A stretch of DNA of 12,442 bases from JAQBQQ01 sp964633955. Lineage in GTDB: Bacteria; Patescibacteriota; Gracilibacteria; Peribacterales; Peribacteraceae. The translations under genes and the position numbers were made by a program. Shown piece after piece: positions 1 through 8,056 of this stretch. The notes beneath the pieces are model-generated. The model saw only the letters and a program-made list of their open reading frames with translations, was not told where the DNA came from and made no database searches. Position 1 is the first letter of the stretch. The number at the start of each line of letters is the position of its first letter. The stretch spans positions 1 to 12,442 of the forward strand of contig CAZWIA010000031.1 in NCBI GenBank assembly GCA_964633955.1. Direction: 5' to 3'.

Positions 1-386
1 GACCAGGAATCCACCTCAATCTTGGGGAAGATCTTCCGGATGCGCAGCTGCACGGTGCGGGTGCTCTGTCCGCTCACGCCACGGATGCAGAGATCCCGCT
101 GGTCGTTGCCCTCACCGGTCACCAGGTACACCCGGCACTCGCCCTCCGGGTAGATGTAGGTGTTCCCTCCAGCGTAGAGCATGTTCCGCTGCAGGGAATC
201 CAGCGCCCGCTCCACGCAGGTATTGGCCATCTCCAGGGCCTGGTTGGTGCGCACGTGCACTTGGCCGTTCTGCTCAGATGCCCAGCCCAGCAGGAGGAGC
301 GTGACGGTAGTGAGCGCCGCAATGGACCCTATGACGATGGTGGTCACCAGGAACACGTAGCCGGCGCGGGCGGATGGCGGGATCAC
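1..386 (-). CDS. PilX-like pilus assembly protein, C-terminus beyond window edge
   Basis: An open frame runs from a GTG at 386 to the window edge, giving about 128 residues without a stop. It starts MIPPSARAGYVFLVTTIVIG, a short leader ending in Ala-Gly followed by one hydrophobic segment (about residues 10-34). The motif QALEMANTCVERAL follows, resembling the Ala/Cys/Glu helix after the membrane segment in PilX-type minor pilins. The residue at mature position 5 is Val rather than Glu, as in GspK/PilX-class components that cap or initiate pili. The GTG overlaps the TGA stop of the upstream prepilin-propeller gene (GTGA), so the two are probably translationally coupled. The rest is a soluble domain with several Cys residues that I do not recognise. 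The family call is inference from layout and N-terminus; coding status is well supported by the frame and the overlap. Confidence 0.72.
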   Translation of the reverse strand, partial: MIPPSARAGYVFLVTTIVIGSIAALTTVTLLLLGWASEQNGQVHVRTNQALEMANTCVERALDSLQRNMLYAGGNTYIYPEGECRVYLVTGEGNDQRDLCIRGVSGQSTRTVQLRIRKIFPKIEVDSW

Positions 387-2471
387 AGGCAGGGATCGCT
401 CCCTTCTCCAGGGGCGATGATGCGGAGGTACTGGTTGGAGGATAGCAGGATGACGCGGTCTAAGAAGGGATCATAGGCCAGGTCCCGCGTCACGGGGCCG
501 GAGGTGAGGGGGTTGCTGTCTATGTCGAACGTAGCGCGGACGCTCATAGGCGTGGGCTTGAGGCTGATCACCCGCAGCTCCTGGTTCTCCCGTTCCGTTC
601 CCGCAAAGGCGTAGCAGCCGTAAGGATCCCGGTGGACGGCGGTGACACCAGCGCCCATCTCCAAGCCCTCCGTGCTCTGCGGGGGCACCATGGTACGGCG
701 GTCGCGCAGAATCAGGCGCAGCAGGTCATCCTCATCCGGCAGGGACTGCCGGCCCAGAAGCACCGTGTCTGGAACGTAGGAGACGGCCCGGCCGTCCTGG
801 ATGTCCGGCAGGTCTATTCCGGTATCCGGCACAAAGCGCGGCTGGGCCGGATCGCCCAGATCCAGCGCGGCGTACTCCATCACGTCCCGGTCGGTTGCCA
901 GCGCGGCACCCGTGCCAAAGCCGGAAACATCCAGCACGGAACCATCTAAGTTGAGCGTCCCCTTGAGCACGGGCGCGGCCTGGCTGATATCCAAGACCCA
1001 GATCTCCGGCACGGCCACGCCGCAGATGCCGGAAGCCGGACACGCCGCAAAACCGTTGCAGCACAGCTCGCCCGCGTTGCAGGCCAGCCCATCCCCCACG
1101 CACGGATCACCGGGCTGGCACTGGCCAATAGCCGGATTCACGCAGGTGGCGGAACAGCAGGTGACAGGGCCGCAAGGCGTGGGGGAGGCGCAGGAGCTCA
1201 CGGAGGAGGNNNNNNNNNNNNNNNNNNNNNNNNNNNNNNNNNNNNNNNNNNNNNNNNNNNNNNNNNNNNNNNNNNNNNNNNNNNNNNNNNNNNNNNNNNN
1301 NNNNNNNNNCCGGATCATCGCAGTCATAGCATGTGGCAGGACAGCCGGGGCAGCCGCCAACGCACTCGTTGTAGGTATCACACGCATCCACGCAGGTGAA
1401 GGCGGCCCCCGCTTTAGGAACGAGGAGCGACCGCAAAAACCCCTCCGGCGCCGGCGTCCAGGCGACTATGGGGGCTGGGGCCGGCTGGCCAGCCAGCAGG
1501 GCATCATGCGCGCCGCCAAGCACCATGAGCGGCGTGCCATTGGCAGCGTAGGCGAACGTGATGGCATTCACGTGTGCGGAGAGGCCGTTGAAGCTGAAGA
1601 CCGTCTGGCAGCCGAACGTGGGCAGCAGGGGCGCCTGCGCCTCCACCGTGCCGGTGCATCGCAGGAGGGTAGTCTGGGCGGCGGGATCATTGGATGCGTG
1701 CGCGGCCACGTAGATGGATCCGTCTGGAGCCGTGGCAATGGCCCCGGCCACAAGGTTACTGGGGAGAGCAAAGTCACTACGGACGCGCCGAGCGTTGTCC
1801 TCATCCACGCGGAAGAGGAAGAGGCCGGGGGAAATGAGACTGGTCACGTACGCGTACCGCCCGTCCGTCACCAGCTGCTGGAAGTTGGGGCTGGATGCGG
1901 CCAGGGCGGAAGGAACAATCCCCGTCCGGGCCGCAACGTCCCCGTCCCCGCCGGCGGTCCAGCTGTCCCGCTCCATGAGCGGCCCGCCCCAGTTGCCAAA
2001 GGTGAGGCTGCGGCCCCAATTGGTGAGCTCCGTAAAGAGCTCCACCCGCCCGGATCGCTTGATGCCAAACTGCCAGGTGGTGGTAGCCGTCACGCGGATG
2101 CGATCCGGCGTCACGGGGGAGAACCGCAAGAGAGTAGTGAACCCATCCACAGTGACGGGGTTCTGCGGATTAAGCGGCGCAAGCGACCAGAGCCCGGTCT
2201 CCGGGTCCACGCTGATCGTGTAGTCCGCTGCCGGATCCAGTGTGCTCACGGCGTTCCAGTCCGCGTCCCGGATAGTCCGCACGCCTTCCAGCGCCCGCTC
2301 GGTGAGGTATGCCGCCTTCTGGCGGTCCAAGGCCGCGTCCGTGCTGTCCTGTCCGCTCAGAAGCGCCCACGTGATGCCGCCGGTGACAACCGCAAATACG
2401 GCAATGCCGACCAAGACCTCTAAGAGGAGGAAGCCTGATCGACGCTGGAGGAGGGCCCGGAGCGGGTGCAC
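383..2471 (-). CDS. Prepilin-like protein fused to Cys-rich and propeller-like domains (interrupted by assembly gap)
   Basis: This is a probable minor pilin or pilus-borne adhesin. A GTG start at 2471 has AGGA eight bases upstream and gives MHPLRALLQRRSG before the class III cleavage site, then FLLLEVLVGIAVFAV with Glu at mature position 5. The helix continues to AAYLTERALEGVRTIRDADW, typical of PilV/GspI-like minor pilins. After a beta-rich pilin region come propeller-like strands such as GRYAYVTSLISPGLFLFRV and APDGSIYVAAHASND. A Cys-rich segment (CVDACDTYNECVGGCPGCPA) reaches the gap. Beyond the gap are more CC and CxxC motifs and then LVIVD-like repeats (EIWVLDISQAAPVLKGTLNL). The two halves lie in different frames across the 100-N filler. 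They join in frame only if the true gap is a multiple of three. Treating them as one gene is inference, supported by Cys-rich sequence on both edges and the lack of a new start after the gap. Confidence 0.75.
1210..1309. other. Assembly gap (100 N placeholder)
   Basis: Exactly 100 N, so almost certainly a filler of unknown true size. It falls inside the Cys-rich part of the prepilin-propeller gene. No sequence is shared between the two flanks. Continuity of the reading frame needs a real gap length divisible by three. Confidence 0.95.
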
Positions 2472-2489
2472 GGAGCAGATCCTAGCAGG

Positions 2490-2589
2490 NNNNNNNNNNN
2501 NNNNNNNNNNNNNNNNNNNNNNNNNNNNNNNNNNNNNNNNNNNNNNNNNNNNNNNNNNNNNNNNNNNNNNNNNNNNNNNNNNNNNNNNN
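2490..2589. other. Assembly gap (100 N placeholder)
   Basis: Exactly 100 N between the GspH-like prepilin and the prepilin-propeller gene. The C-terminus and stop of the GspH-like gene are lost in it. The flanks share no obvious overlap. The apparent single frame running through this gap is an accident of filler length. Confidence 0.95.
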
Positions 2590-2981
2590 CTCACCCGCCG
2601 CACCACGCTGTAGGACGTGAGGATGAATTCTCCGGTCTGGCTGGGCAGCCCCGTGATCTGCTGAAAGGAGACTGTGGAGAGCCCGCTCACCGTCACGGAA
2701 GCGGGCAGCAGAAAGAGTTCATCGTGCGCCGGATCCCGGTCGGCATAGGATGTGCCCAAAAACACCACGCCGCTGCCGGCGTATCCCCAGCTGCTGCCCC
2801 GCTCTCCCGCCCGGGACAAAAGCCTTGCCCGGGCCAGGCCCTGCCGCGTGAGCTGGGCGGCCAGAGAGAGGTCCGACCGGACCAGGTACTGCGTGAGGAG
2901 CGGCACGGACATGGCCGTGAGCGTCAACAGAATTCCGATGATGACGAGCAGTTCCGTGAGGGAGAAACCAGGACGGCGCAT
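2590..2981 (-). CDS. GspH/FimT-like type IV prepilin, C-terminus lost in gap
   Basis: A minor pseudopilin-like protein expected to be processed by PilD and inserted in the T4P fibre or its priming complex. From ATG 2981 the leader is MRRPG, then FSLTELLVIIGILLTLTAMS: Phe at +1, Glu at +5 and one N-terminal hydrophobic helix, the full class III signal. GspH-like features follow (QLTRQGLARARLLSRAGER, then a Gly-rich beta region). About 131 codons are visible before the N-run. GspH proteins are usually 150-200 residues, so most of the gene is present. An in-frame ATG at 3017 lies in the heptamer repeat between pilC and this gene, so I prefer 2981, which places the cleavage site right after a five-residue leader. 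No clear Shine-Dalgarno sequence is visible. Confidence 0.85.
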
Positions 2982-2986
2982 GCGCC

Positions 2987-3077
2987 GAATGTAGAATTGA
3001 AAATGGACAATGGACAATGAATACGTCTATCAAAGCCCATCGATCATTGTCCATTGAACATTGCTCATTGTACATTC
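2987..3077. repeat. Inverted pair of degenerate heptamer arrays (unit AATGGAC)
   Basis: The left arm, 2987-3020, reads in 7-nt steps AATGTAG, AATTGAA, AATGGAC, AATGGAC, AATGA. The reverse complement of the right arm, 3044-3077, reads AATGTAC, AATGAGC, AATGTTC, AATGGAC, AATGA. The 34-nt arms match at 27 positions around a 23-nt loop. The element fills the spacer between the pilC stop (3083-3085) and the GspH-like ATG (2981). It could form a long hairpin in RNA and act as a processing, stability or termination element; the function is inference. Confidence 0.85.
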
Positions 3078-3082
3078 TCCGT

Positions 3083-5923
3083 TCAGGCTTTCCCCACGTT
3101 CCCCACCACGGAGTAGATGGGGATGATGATGGCAAAGGCGATCGTCCCCACCAGCGCGCCGATCATGAGCAGGATCATCGGCTCCAGGATCACCGGCAGT
3201 TTCTCCGCGGTCTCGTTGGCCTTCTTCTCATAGATCTCCGAGACCTTGATGAGCACCTTGGCCAGCGACCCGGACCGCTCACCGGTCATGATGAGCTGCT
3301 GGACCGTCACCGGCAGGAGCTTATTGGATCCCCTAATCGCCTCAAAGCTCTTGCTGAAGGAGTCCCCCAGGTTCACGTGCTCGGCCAGGCGGACGTAGAA
3401 CTTGCGGTAGGCTACGGTAGTGGTCACCTCCGCCAGGGAGTTGAGCGCCTCAATGAGCGGGACGCCCGCCTCAAGCAGACTTCCCAGAATGATGCCAAAC
3501 CGCGCGATGGTCGCCTGCTTGGCCAGCGCGCCGATGCCCGGAATGCGGAAGGAGATCCACTGGAACACCACCTTCATCCGCGTGAACTTGGCCAGGACGA
3601 TGATGGTGAACACGCCGCCGAGCGATCCGGCGACCACGGCCACCGCGTTCTGGCTCATGAAGTCTGAGAACATCATGACCAGCCTGGTCACGAGCGGCAG
3701 GTCTCCGCCGAGCGACTTGAGCACGCCGATCAGCTGCGGCAGCACGAAGATTCCCAGCCCCATCACGATGATGAACATGAGGGTGATCACGATGGTGGGG
3801 TAGATCATGGCCATCTTGATCTTGCCGCGCAGCGCCGCGTCCTTCTCCTGCTGCACCGCCAGGCGCTCTAAGTTCTCCGCCAGGTTCCCCGCCTCCTCGC
3901 CAATGCGGATGAGGGAGATGGCGTGCGGGGAGAAGAAGTGCTGCGCCTCCATGGCCCGCCAGAGCGCGGATCCGCTCTCCACCAGGTCAATCACGCTCTG
4001 GAGCATCTTGCGGATGGGCTTGTGGGTGCTCTCCTTCTTGAGGGTGTGCAGCGCGTCAATGAGCGGCAGGCCGGCGTTCATCATGGTGGCCAGGTTCTGC
4101 ACAATGGCCGTGCGCTCCTTCCCCAGCCCCAGGTACTTCACGGCGCCCAGGAAATCCTGGAACCCGCCGCTCCTACTCTTCAGGCGGTCCATGCTGTGTT
4201 TCACGCGCTGGTCCGTCTTGGGCGCCTCCACCACCACCACGGGCTCCTCCTTGGCCGGCTCGCCGTCACGCTTGATGTGCGGGGCTTTGACCGTCACCGC
4301 GTCCTTGGCCGCCTCAGCCACGGCGTCTCCGGCGGCGGTATCCTTCTCCGCGCGGTCAAGCGCGCTCAGCATCCGACCGGACTTCTTGCCTCCCTCCGGA
4401 GCTACAGTGGGAGCCTCCGGCTCCTCCGTATTGGTCGCACGACCGCGGCGGGCGGGCGCGGGTGCTTCCGCGCCATCGGCAGAGGGAACCGCGGGAGCGG
4501 CGGGGAGCGGCGTCTCGTGCGGTCCCAGGATGCGGCCGGCGCCGGATGGCGCCGGAGGAGAGCCAAGTTCGCCTGCGCTTGGCGGTGTGCGGCGGCGTCC
4601 CAGGCGCGCGCGGAAGCCCCGCCAGGTGTTCCTGATGGACGCGCCGATCGACCGGCGCGGCGGGGCCTGGAACGGCGACTGCGCGGGGAAGAGGTTCTCC
4701 GCTTGGCCCGCAGCCGAAACCTGCTCCGGGGATTCCGTCACGGGCGCGGCGGTGGAGCGGCGGCGGAAGAAGCGGCTGAGGAGCGATGGCCGCGACTCGG
4801 CAGGCACGGCCGGCTCCGTCTGAACGGGCGGCTCAGATCCCTCCTGTGCCGGACCGGCGGGACTATCCGCCTCCGCGGGCGCCAGGGCCGCCACGTCCAC
4901 CACCGGCGCCGCGGAGGGCCGGGGACGGCTGCGGCGGCGGCCGGCATTCAGACGGCGGGCGGGAATGGGCTCCGGTTTCGCGCCGGGCGTGCTCTCCACC
5001 GGCATCTCCAGAATCCGCACCACGTCATTGCCGGCTTCCGGCTGGGCCTCCGCGGCCGGTGTTGCCGTGCGGCGGCGGAAGAGGCGGCGCAGGAAGGAGC
5101 CAACGTTCGCCTGGGCTTGCGGGGGTGCCTGCTCCTCAACCTGCGGCTCCGGCGTCACCGGGGCGGCGGGCGCGGGCATGGTGGCCTCCGTTAGAGCGTC
5201 CATTGCCGGTGCGTCCCCCGTGGAAACGTCCTCCGCGGACGGCGGCGTCTCCGGTCTGGAACGGCGGCGGAAGAGACTCCGCAGGAATGAACCCCTCTTC
5301 TTTTTTACCGGCCCGGCAGCCGCCGCGTCCATCACGGGCTCAGCTGCCGGAGACACGGACGGCTCGGCGGCGGAATCTGGGAAGAGGCTCTGCCACGTCT
5401 GCGGAGACGGTTCCGCTTCCGGCTGGACGGGCACAGGCTCCTCTGCGGGGAGCGGTGCCTGCAGAGCAGCATCTGCCGTTTCCATCGTTTCTGTAGCTGC
5501 ACGTTCCGGGGTGACGAGCGCAGGAGAGGGATCCGCCAAACGGTCCTCCGGCACAGGAGCCGCTTCCGCCCGGTGGCGCAGGGCCTCCTCCCGGGCCTGC
5601 TTGCGGCGAGCCCGCAGGGCGGAGAGCCGCTGGCGCAGGTCATGCGCCCGCTGGGCGGCGGGCAGCGGCTTCATGCGCCGCGCAGGCCGGTCGTCCAAGA
5701 TCCCGCGCTCCTTCACGGCTAGAGACCGGTGCAGCTCCTGCAGGAACTCCTCCACCTCCGGATCCAGCTGCGCGTGGGGGAACTGCGTGCGATCAGGCAG
5801 AGAAACCGGCTCCGGCGCCACAGGCCGCCTCACCGTCCGCATCCGGCGGGCATGGGACCGGCGGCGGCGCGGAGCGGACGCGGCGGAGGGCGCGTCCTTT
5901 AGGAACGGCAGCATGAACGTCAT
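3083..5923 (-). CDS. pilC: T4P inner-membrane platform protein PilC with ~590-residue N-terminal extension
   Basis: PilC/GspF is the membrane platform on which the PilB motor drives pilin polymerisation. The last ~357 residues are a standard PilC core with two GspF domains. The first has MMNAGLPLIDALHTL and LIRIGEEAGNLAENLERLA; the second has SLLEAGVPLIEALNSLA and QLIMTGERSGSLAKVL. There are three membrane segments: MIYPTIVITLMFIIVMGLGI, a central one near NAVAVVAGSLGGVFTIIVLA, and a C-terminal ILLMIGALVGTIAFAIIIPI. Before the core lies a low-complexity Pro/Ala/Glu region with four short aromatic-basic motifs near residues 211, 275, 379 and 426 (GSFLRSLFRRR, GSFLRRLFRRR, PSLLSRFFRRR, and WRGFRARLGRRR at about 434). 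Normal PilC is near 400 residues. ATG 5923 is preferred (ATG 5914 also possible), since the earlier in-frame ATG lies inside pilB. It sits 43 bases after the pilB stop, so is likely in the same operon. Confidence 0.93.
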   Translation of the reverse strand: MTFMLPFLKDAPSAASAPRRRRSHARRMRTVRRPVAPEPVSLPDRTQFPHAQLDPEVEEFLQELHRSLAVKERGILDDRPARRMKPLPAAQRAHDLRQRLSALRARRKQAREEALRHRAEAAPVPEDRLADPSPALVTPERAATETMETADAALQAPLPAEEPVPVQPEAEPSPQTWQSLFPDSAAEPSVSPAAEPVMDAAAAGPVKKKRGSFLRSLFRRRSRPETPPSAEDVSTGDAPAMDALTEATMPAPAAPVTPEPQVEEQAPPQAQANVGSFLRRLFRRRTATPAAEAQPEAGNDVVRILEMPVESTPGAKPEPIPARRLNAGRRRSRPRPSAAPVVDVAALAPAEADSPAGPAQEGSEPPVQTEPAVPAESRPSLLSRFFRRRSTAAPVTESPEQVSAAGQAENLFPAQSPFQAPPRRSIGASIRNTWRGFRARLGRRRTPPSAGELGSPPAPSGAGRILGPHETPLPAAPAVPSADGAEAPAPARRGRATNTEEPEAPTVAPEGGKKSGRMLSALDRAEKDTAAGDAVAEAAKDAVTVKAPHIKRDGEPAKEEPVVVVEAPKTDQRVKHSMDRLKSRSGGFQDFLGAVKYLGLGKERTAIVQNLATMMNAGLPLIDALHTLKKESTHKPIRKMLQSVIDLVESGSALWRAMEAQHFFSPHAISLIRIGEEAGNLAENLERLAVQQEKDAALRGKIKMAMIYPTIVITLMFIIVMGLGIFVLPQLIGVLKSLGGDLPLVTRLVMMFSDFMSQNAVAVVAGSLGGVFTIIVLAKFTRMKVVFQWISFRIPGIGALAKQATIARFGIILGSLLEAGVPLIEALNSLAEVTTTVAYRKFYVRLAEHVNLGDSFSKSFEAIRGSNKLLPVTVQQLIMTGERSGSLAKVLIKVSEIYEKKANETAEKLPVILEPMILLMIGALVGTIAFAIIIPIYSVVGNVGKA

Positions 5924-5966
5924 CCAACCCGTCTGGGGCCGGAGAGCGGGCTTGGCCGATCGGGAC

Positions 5967-7784
5967 TTATTTCTTTTGGTCACGCTTGAAGAGGAGTTCG
6001 GGCGGAGCGGCCACGCGCATGAGCTCCTCAATGGTGGTCATGCCCGCCTTCACCTTCTCAAACCCGTCATCAAAGAGGAACTTCATGCCCTGCTTGCGAG
6101 CCAGGTTGTTGATGTCGTTGGTGGACGCCCGGGCGATGATCAGCTCCTGCATTTCCGGCGTCACCACCAGGAGCTCGTAGATGCCCACGCGGCCGCGGTA
6201 GCCGGTGCCGCCGCAGGCCTCGCAGCCCTTGCCGCGGTAGAGGCGCACCATCTCCCGCGTATTAAAGAAGGTATCCGCGCCGGGGAAGAGCTTGCTTGCG
6301 TCCGCGGCGGAGAGCGAGTAGCTGAACCGGCATTGGGAGCAGATGCGGCGCACCAGGCGCTGGCCGATGATCACTTCCAGCGTGGAGGCCAGCAGGAACG
6401 GCTCCACACCCATCTCCAGGAGACGGGGGATGGCGGTGGCGGAGTCGTTACTGTGGAGCGTGCTGAAGAGCAGGTGGCCGGTGAGCGCCGCGTTCACGGC
6501 AATGCTGGCGGTCTCGCCATCGCGGATCTCACCCACCAGGATGATGTTGGGGTCCTGGCGCATGAGGGCCCGGAGACCGTTGGCGAACGTGAGATCCGTC
6601 TCCGTGTTCACCTGGATGTGGTTGATGCCGGGGATCTTGTATTCCACCGGATCCTCAATGGTGGAGATGTTCACGTCCGGGTGGTTGCGCAGCTTGATGA
6701 GCGCGTAGAGGGTGGTGGACTTTCCGGAACCCGTGGGGCCGCAGGTGAGCATCATGCCGAACGGCTTGTGGGCCGCGCGCTCCAGGATTTCGCGGTACTC
6801 CTCGGAGAATCCCAGGTCCAGGAGCGTCAGGTTGCGGACGTACTCGGAGAGGAGGCGCAGCACGATCTTCTCCCCATCCACCACTGGCACGATGGACACG
6901 CGGATGTCCATGGTCCCGCCGGAGGGCGTCTCATAGCGGATGGCGCCGTCCTGCGCGGCAAAGTGCTCGTCAATCTTCATGTTGGCCGCAATCTTGATGC
7001 GGTTCACCACGCCTTCGTAGTACTCCTTGGGGATCCGACCGGCCTCATGCATCACGCCGTCCACGCGGAACCGCACGATGACGATCTTGTCCTGCGGCTC
7101 AAAGTGGATGTCGGAGGCGCGGAGCTCGATCGCGTCGTTGAAGATCTCCTCAATGATCTCCGGTGCCACCTTCCGCTGCTCGTCGATGATCGCCTGGAAG
7201 CGGGTTGCGAGCGGCTTGCGGTAGTGGACGAAGAGGGAATCAATGACGGTTTTAGGCGCGTAGATGAACTGAATGGCGCCCGCGTACTTCTGCCGGTCGG
7301 ATTTCTTGCCTGAGCCAAAGCCAAAGCGCGATCCCCTGTCCTTGCCGTCCTTCTCCTTGTCCTTCTTGAAGTGCTTCTTCTCCTCAGCCTCCCCTGCCGG
7401 GTACTCCGGGATCTTCTGGTCCACGTTCAGGCGCACGGCCTCCTCCAGGAGGGGGTTACCCGGATCGGACGTGGCGATGGACACCTGGTCGGCCGCCGGC
7501 CGCTCCACCACGATGGCGCTGTAGCTGCGCGCGATCTCTTCCGGCAGCATCTCCACCAGCTCCGGCGTGGGCGGCGTGGAACGGGTGTTGAAGAACGGCA
7601 GCTGGTAGTACTCCGCCAGCGCGCTCTCAAAGAGCTCATTGGAGAGAAGGCCCTGCTCCAGCAGCACGGTCTTGAGCGGCACGTGCCGCTCATCCGCCTG
7701 CGCTTTGGCAGCGTTGTACTCCGTCTCGCTCAGGTAGCTCTGCTCCACCAGGATCTTGCCGAGGTCAGCGTCGTTGAGGGGCAT
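5967..7784 (-). CDS. pilB: T4P assembly ATPase PilB
   Basis: This hexameric cytoplasmic motor hydrolyses ATP to extend the pilus. The 605-residue protein has an N-terminal MshEN-like region (MPLNDADLGKILVEQSYLSE). A Lys/Asp/Gly-rich linker lies near residues 130-165 and is not part of the usual fold. The ATPase core has Walker A GPTGSGKST (349-357), Asp box STIEDPVEY, Walker B region NIILVGEIRDGE (about 415) and His box GHLLFSTLHSNDSA. The zinc-binding tetracysteine is CSQC plus CEAC (about 483-523), a mark of extension ATPases (PilB/GspE) that PilT lacks. The start ATG is the first codon of the 55-bp sequence that appears on both sides of the false gap, so the true start is the copy at 7937-7939 with 7785-7939 collapsed. 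No Shine-Dalgarno sequence precedes it. It lies downstream of the response regulator. Confidence 0.97.
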   Translation of the reverse strand: MPLNDADLGKILVEQSYLSETEYNAAKAQADERHVPLKTVLLEQGLLSNELFESALAEYYQLPFFNTRSTPPTPELVEMLPEEIARSYSAIVVERPAADQVSIATSDPGNPLLEEAVRLNVDQKIPEYPAGEAEEKKHFKKDKEKDGKDRGSRFGFGSGKKSDRQKYAGAIQFIYAPKTVIDSLFVHYRKPLATRFQAIIDEQRKVAPEIIEEIFNDAIELRASDIHFEPQDKIVIVRFRVDGVMHEAGRIPKEYYEGVVNRIKIAANMKIDEHFAAQDGAIRYETPSGGTMDIRVSIVPVVDGEKIVLRLLSEYVRNLTLLDLGFSEEYREILERAAHKPFGMMLTCGPTGSGKSTTLYALIKLRNHPDVNISTIEDPVEYKIPGINHIQVNTETDLTFANGLRALMRQDPNIILVGEIRDGETASIAVNAALTGHLLFSTLHSNDSATAIPRLLEMGVEPFLLASTLEVIIGQRLVRRICSQCRFSYSLSAADASKLFPGADTFFNTREMVRLYRGKGCEACGGTGYRGRVGIYELLVVTPEMQELIIARASTNDINNLARKQGMKFLFDDGFEKVKAGMTTIEELMRVAAPPELLFKRDQKK

Positions 7785-7939
7785 NNNNNNNNNNNNNNNN
7801 NNNNNNNNNNNNNNNNNNNNNNNNNNNNNNNNNNNNNNNNNNNNNNNNNNNNNNNNNNNNNNNNNNNNNNNNNNNNNNNNNNNNTCAGGTAGCTCTGCTC
7901 CACCAGGATCTTGCCGAGGTCAGCGTCGTTGAGGGGCAT
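7730..7939. repeat. 55-bp direct duplication flanking the gap (assembly artefact)
   Basis: Copies lie at 7730-7784 and 7885-7939, identical base for base. Both encode the first 18 codons of pilB. This is a contig-end overlap and not a biological repeat. Confidence 0.95.
7785..7884. other. Spurious assembly gap (100 N) at the pilB start
   Basis: The 55 bases before the Ns (7730-7784) are identical to the 55 bases after them (7885-7939). The two contigs therefore overlap and there is no missing sequence. Removing 155 bp restores pilB with its upstream region. A 55-base overlap suggests contigs from a de Bruijn assembler at k=55, which is inference. Confidence 0.96.
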
Positions 7940-7981
7940 TGTGGGTGTGTTTAGATGTGGGTCGCTTTGGGTGTGAATGCC

Positions 7982-8056
7982 GAGTGGCTAGTGGTCAGTG
8001 GTGAGTGGTTAGTCTTTTTTGCGCTCTGGTCACTGGCCACTGGCCTCTGATCACTC
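7982..8056. repeat. Inverted pair of degenerate heptamer arrays (unit AGTGGYC)
   Basis: The left arm, 7982-8012, contains AGTGGCT, AGTGGTC, AGTGGTG, AGTGGTT. The reverse complement of the right arm, 8026-8056, contains AGTGATC, AGAGGCC, AGTGGCC, AGTGACC. The 31-nt arms stay in 7-nt register and match at 21 positions; most differences are transitions. The loop (8013-8025) contains six T. The right arm overlaps the response-regulator stop codon at 8055-8057; the left arm ends about 43 bases before the pilB start. Confidence 0.8.

Noticed and set aside
1107..3017. Single fused minus-strand frame joining the GspH-like and prepilin-propeller genes
   Set aside because: It is continuous only because the 100-N filler keeps the frame by chance; there are two separate prepilin signals, each with its own leader.
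2987..3077. CRISPR-like array
   Set aside because: Units are 7 nt without spacers and the two arms are inverted, unlike CRISPR repeats.
4965..7313. Long + strand open frame (782 codons) antisense to pilC and pilB, and similar ones at 801-2423 and 3923-5194
   Set aside because: They lie opposite clear family genes, have Arg/Ser/Gly/Ala-rich translations typical of GC-rich shadow frames, and some run through Ns.
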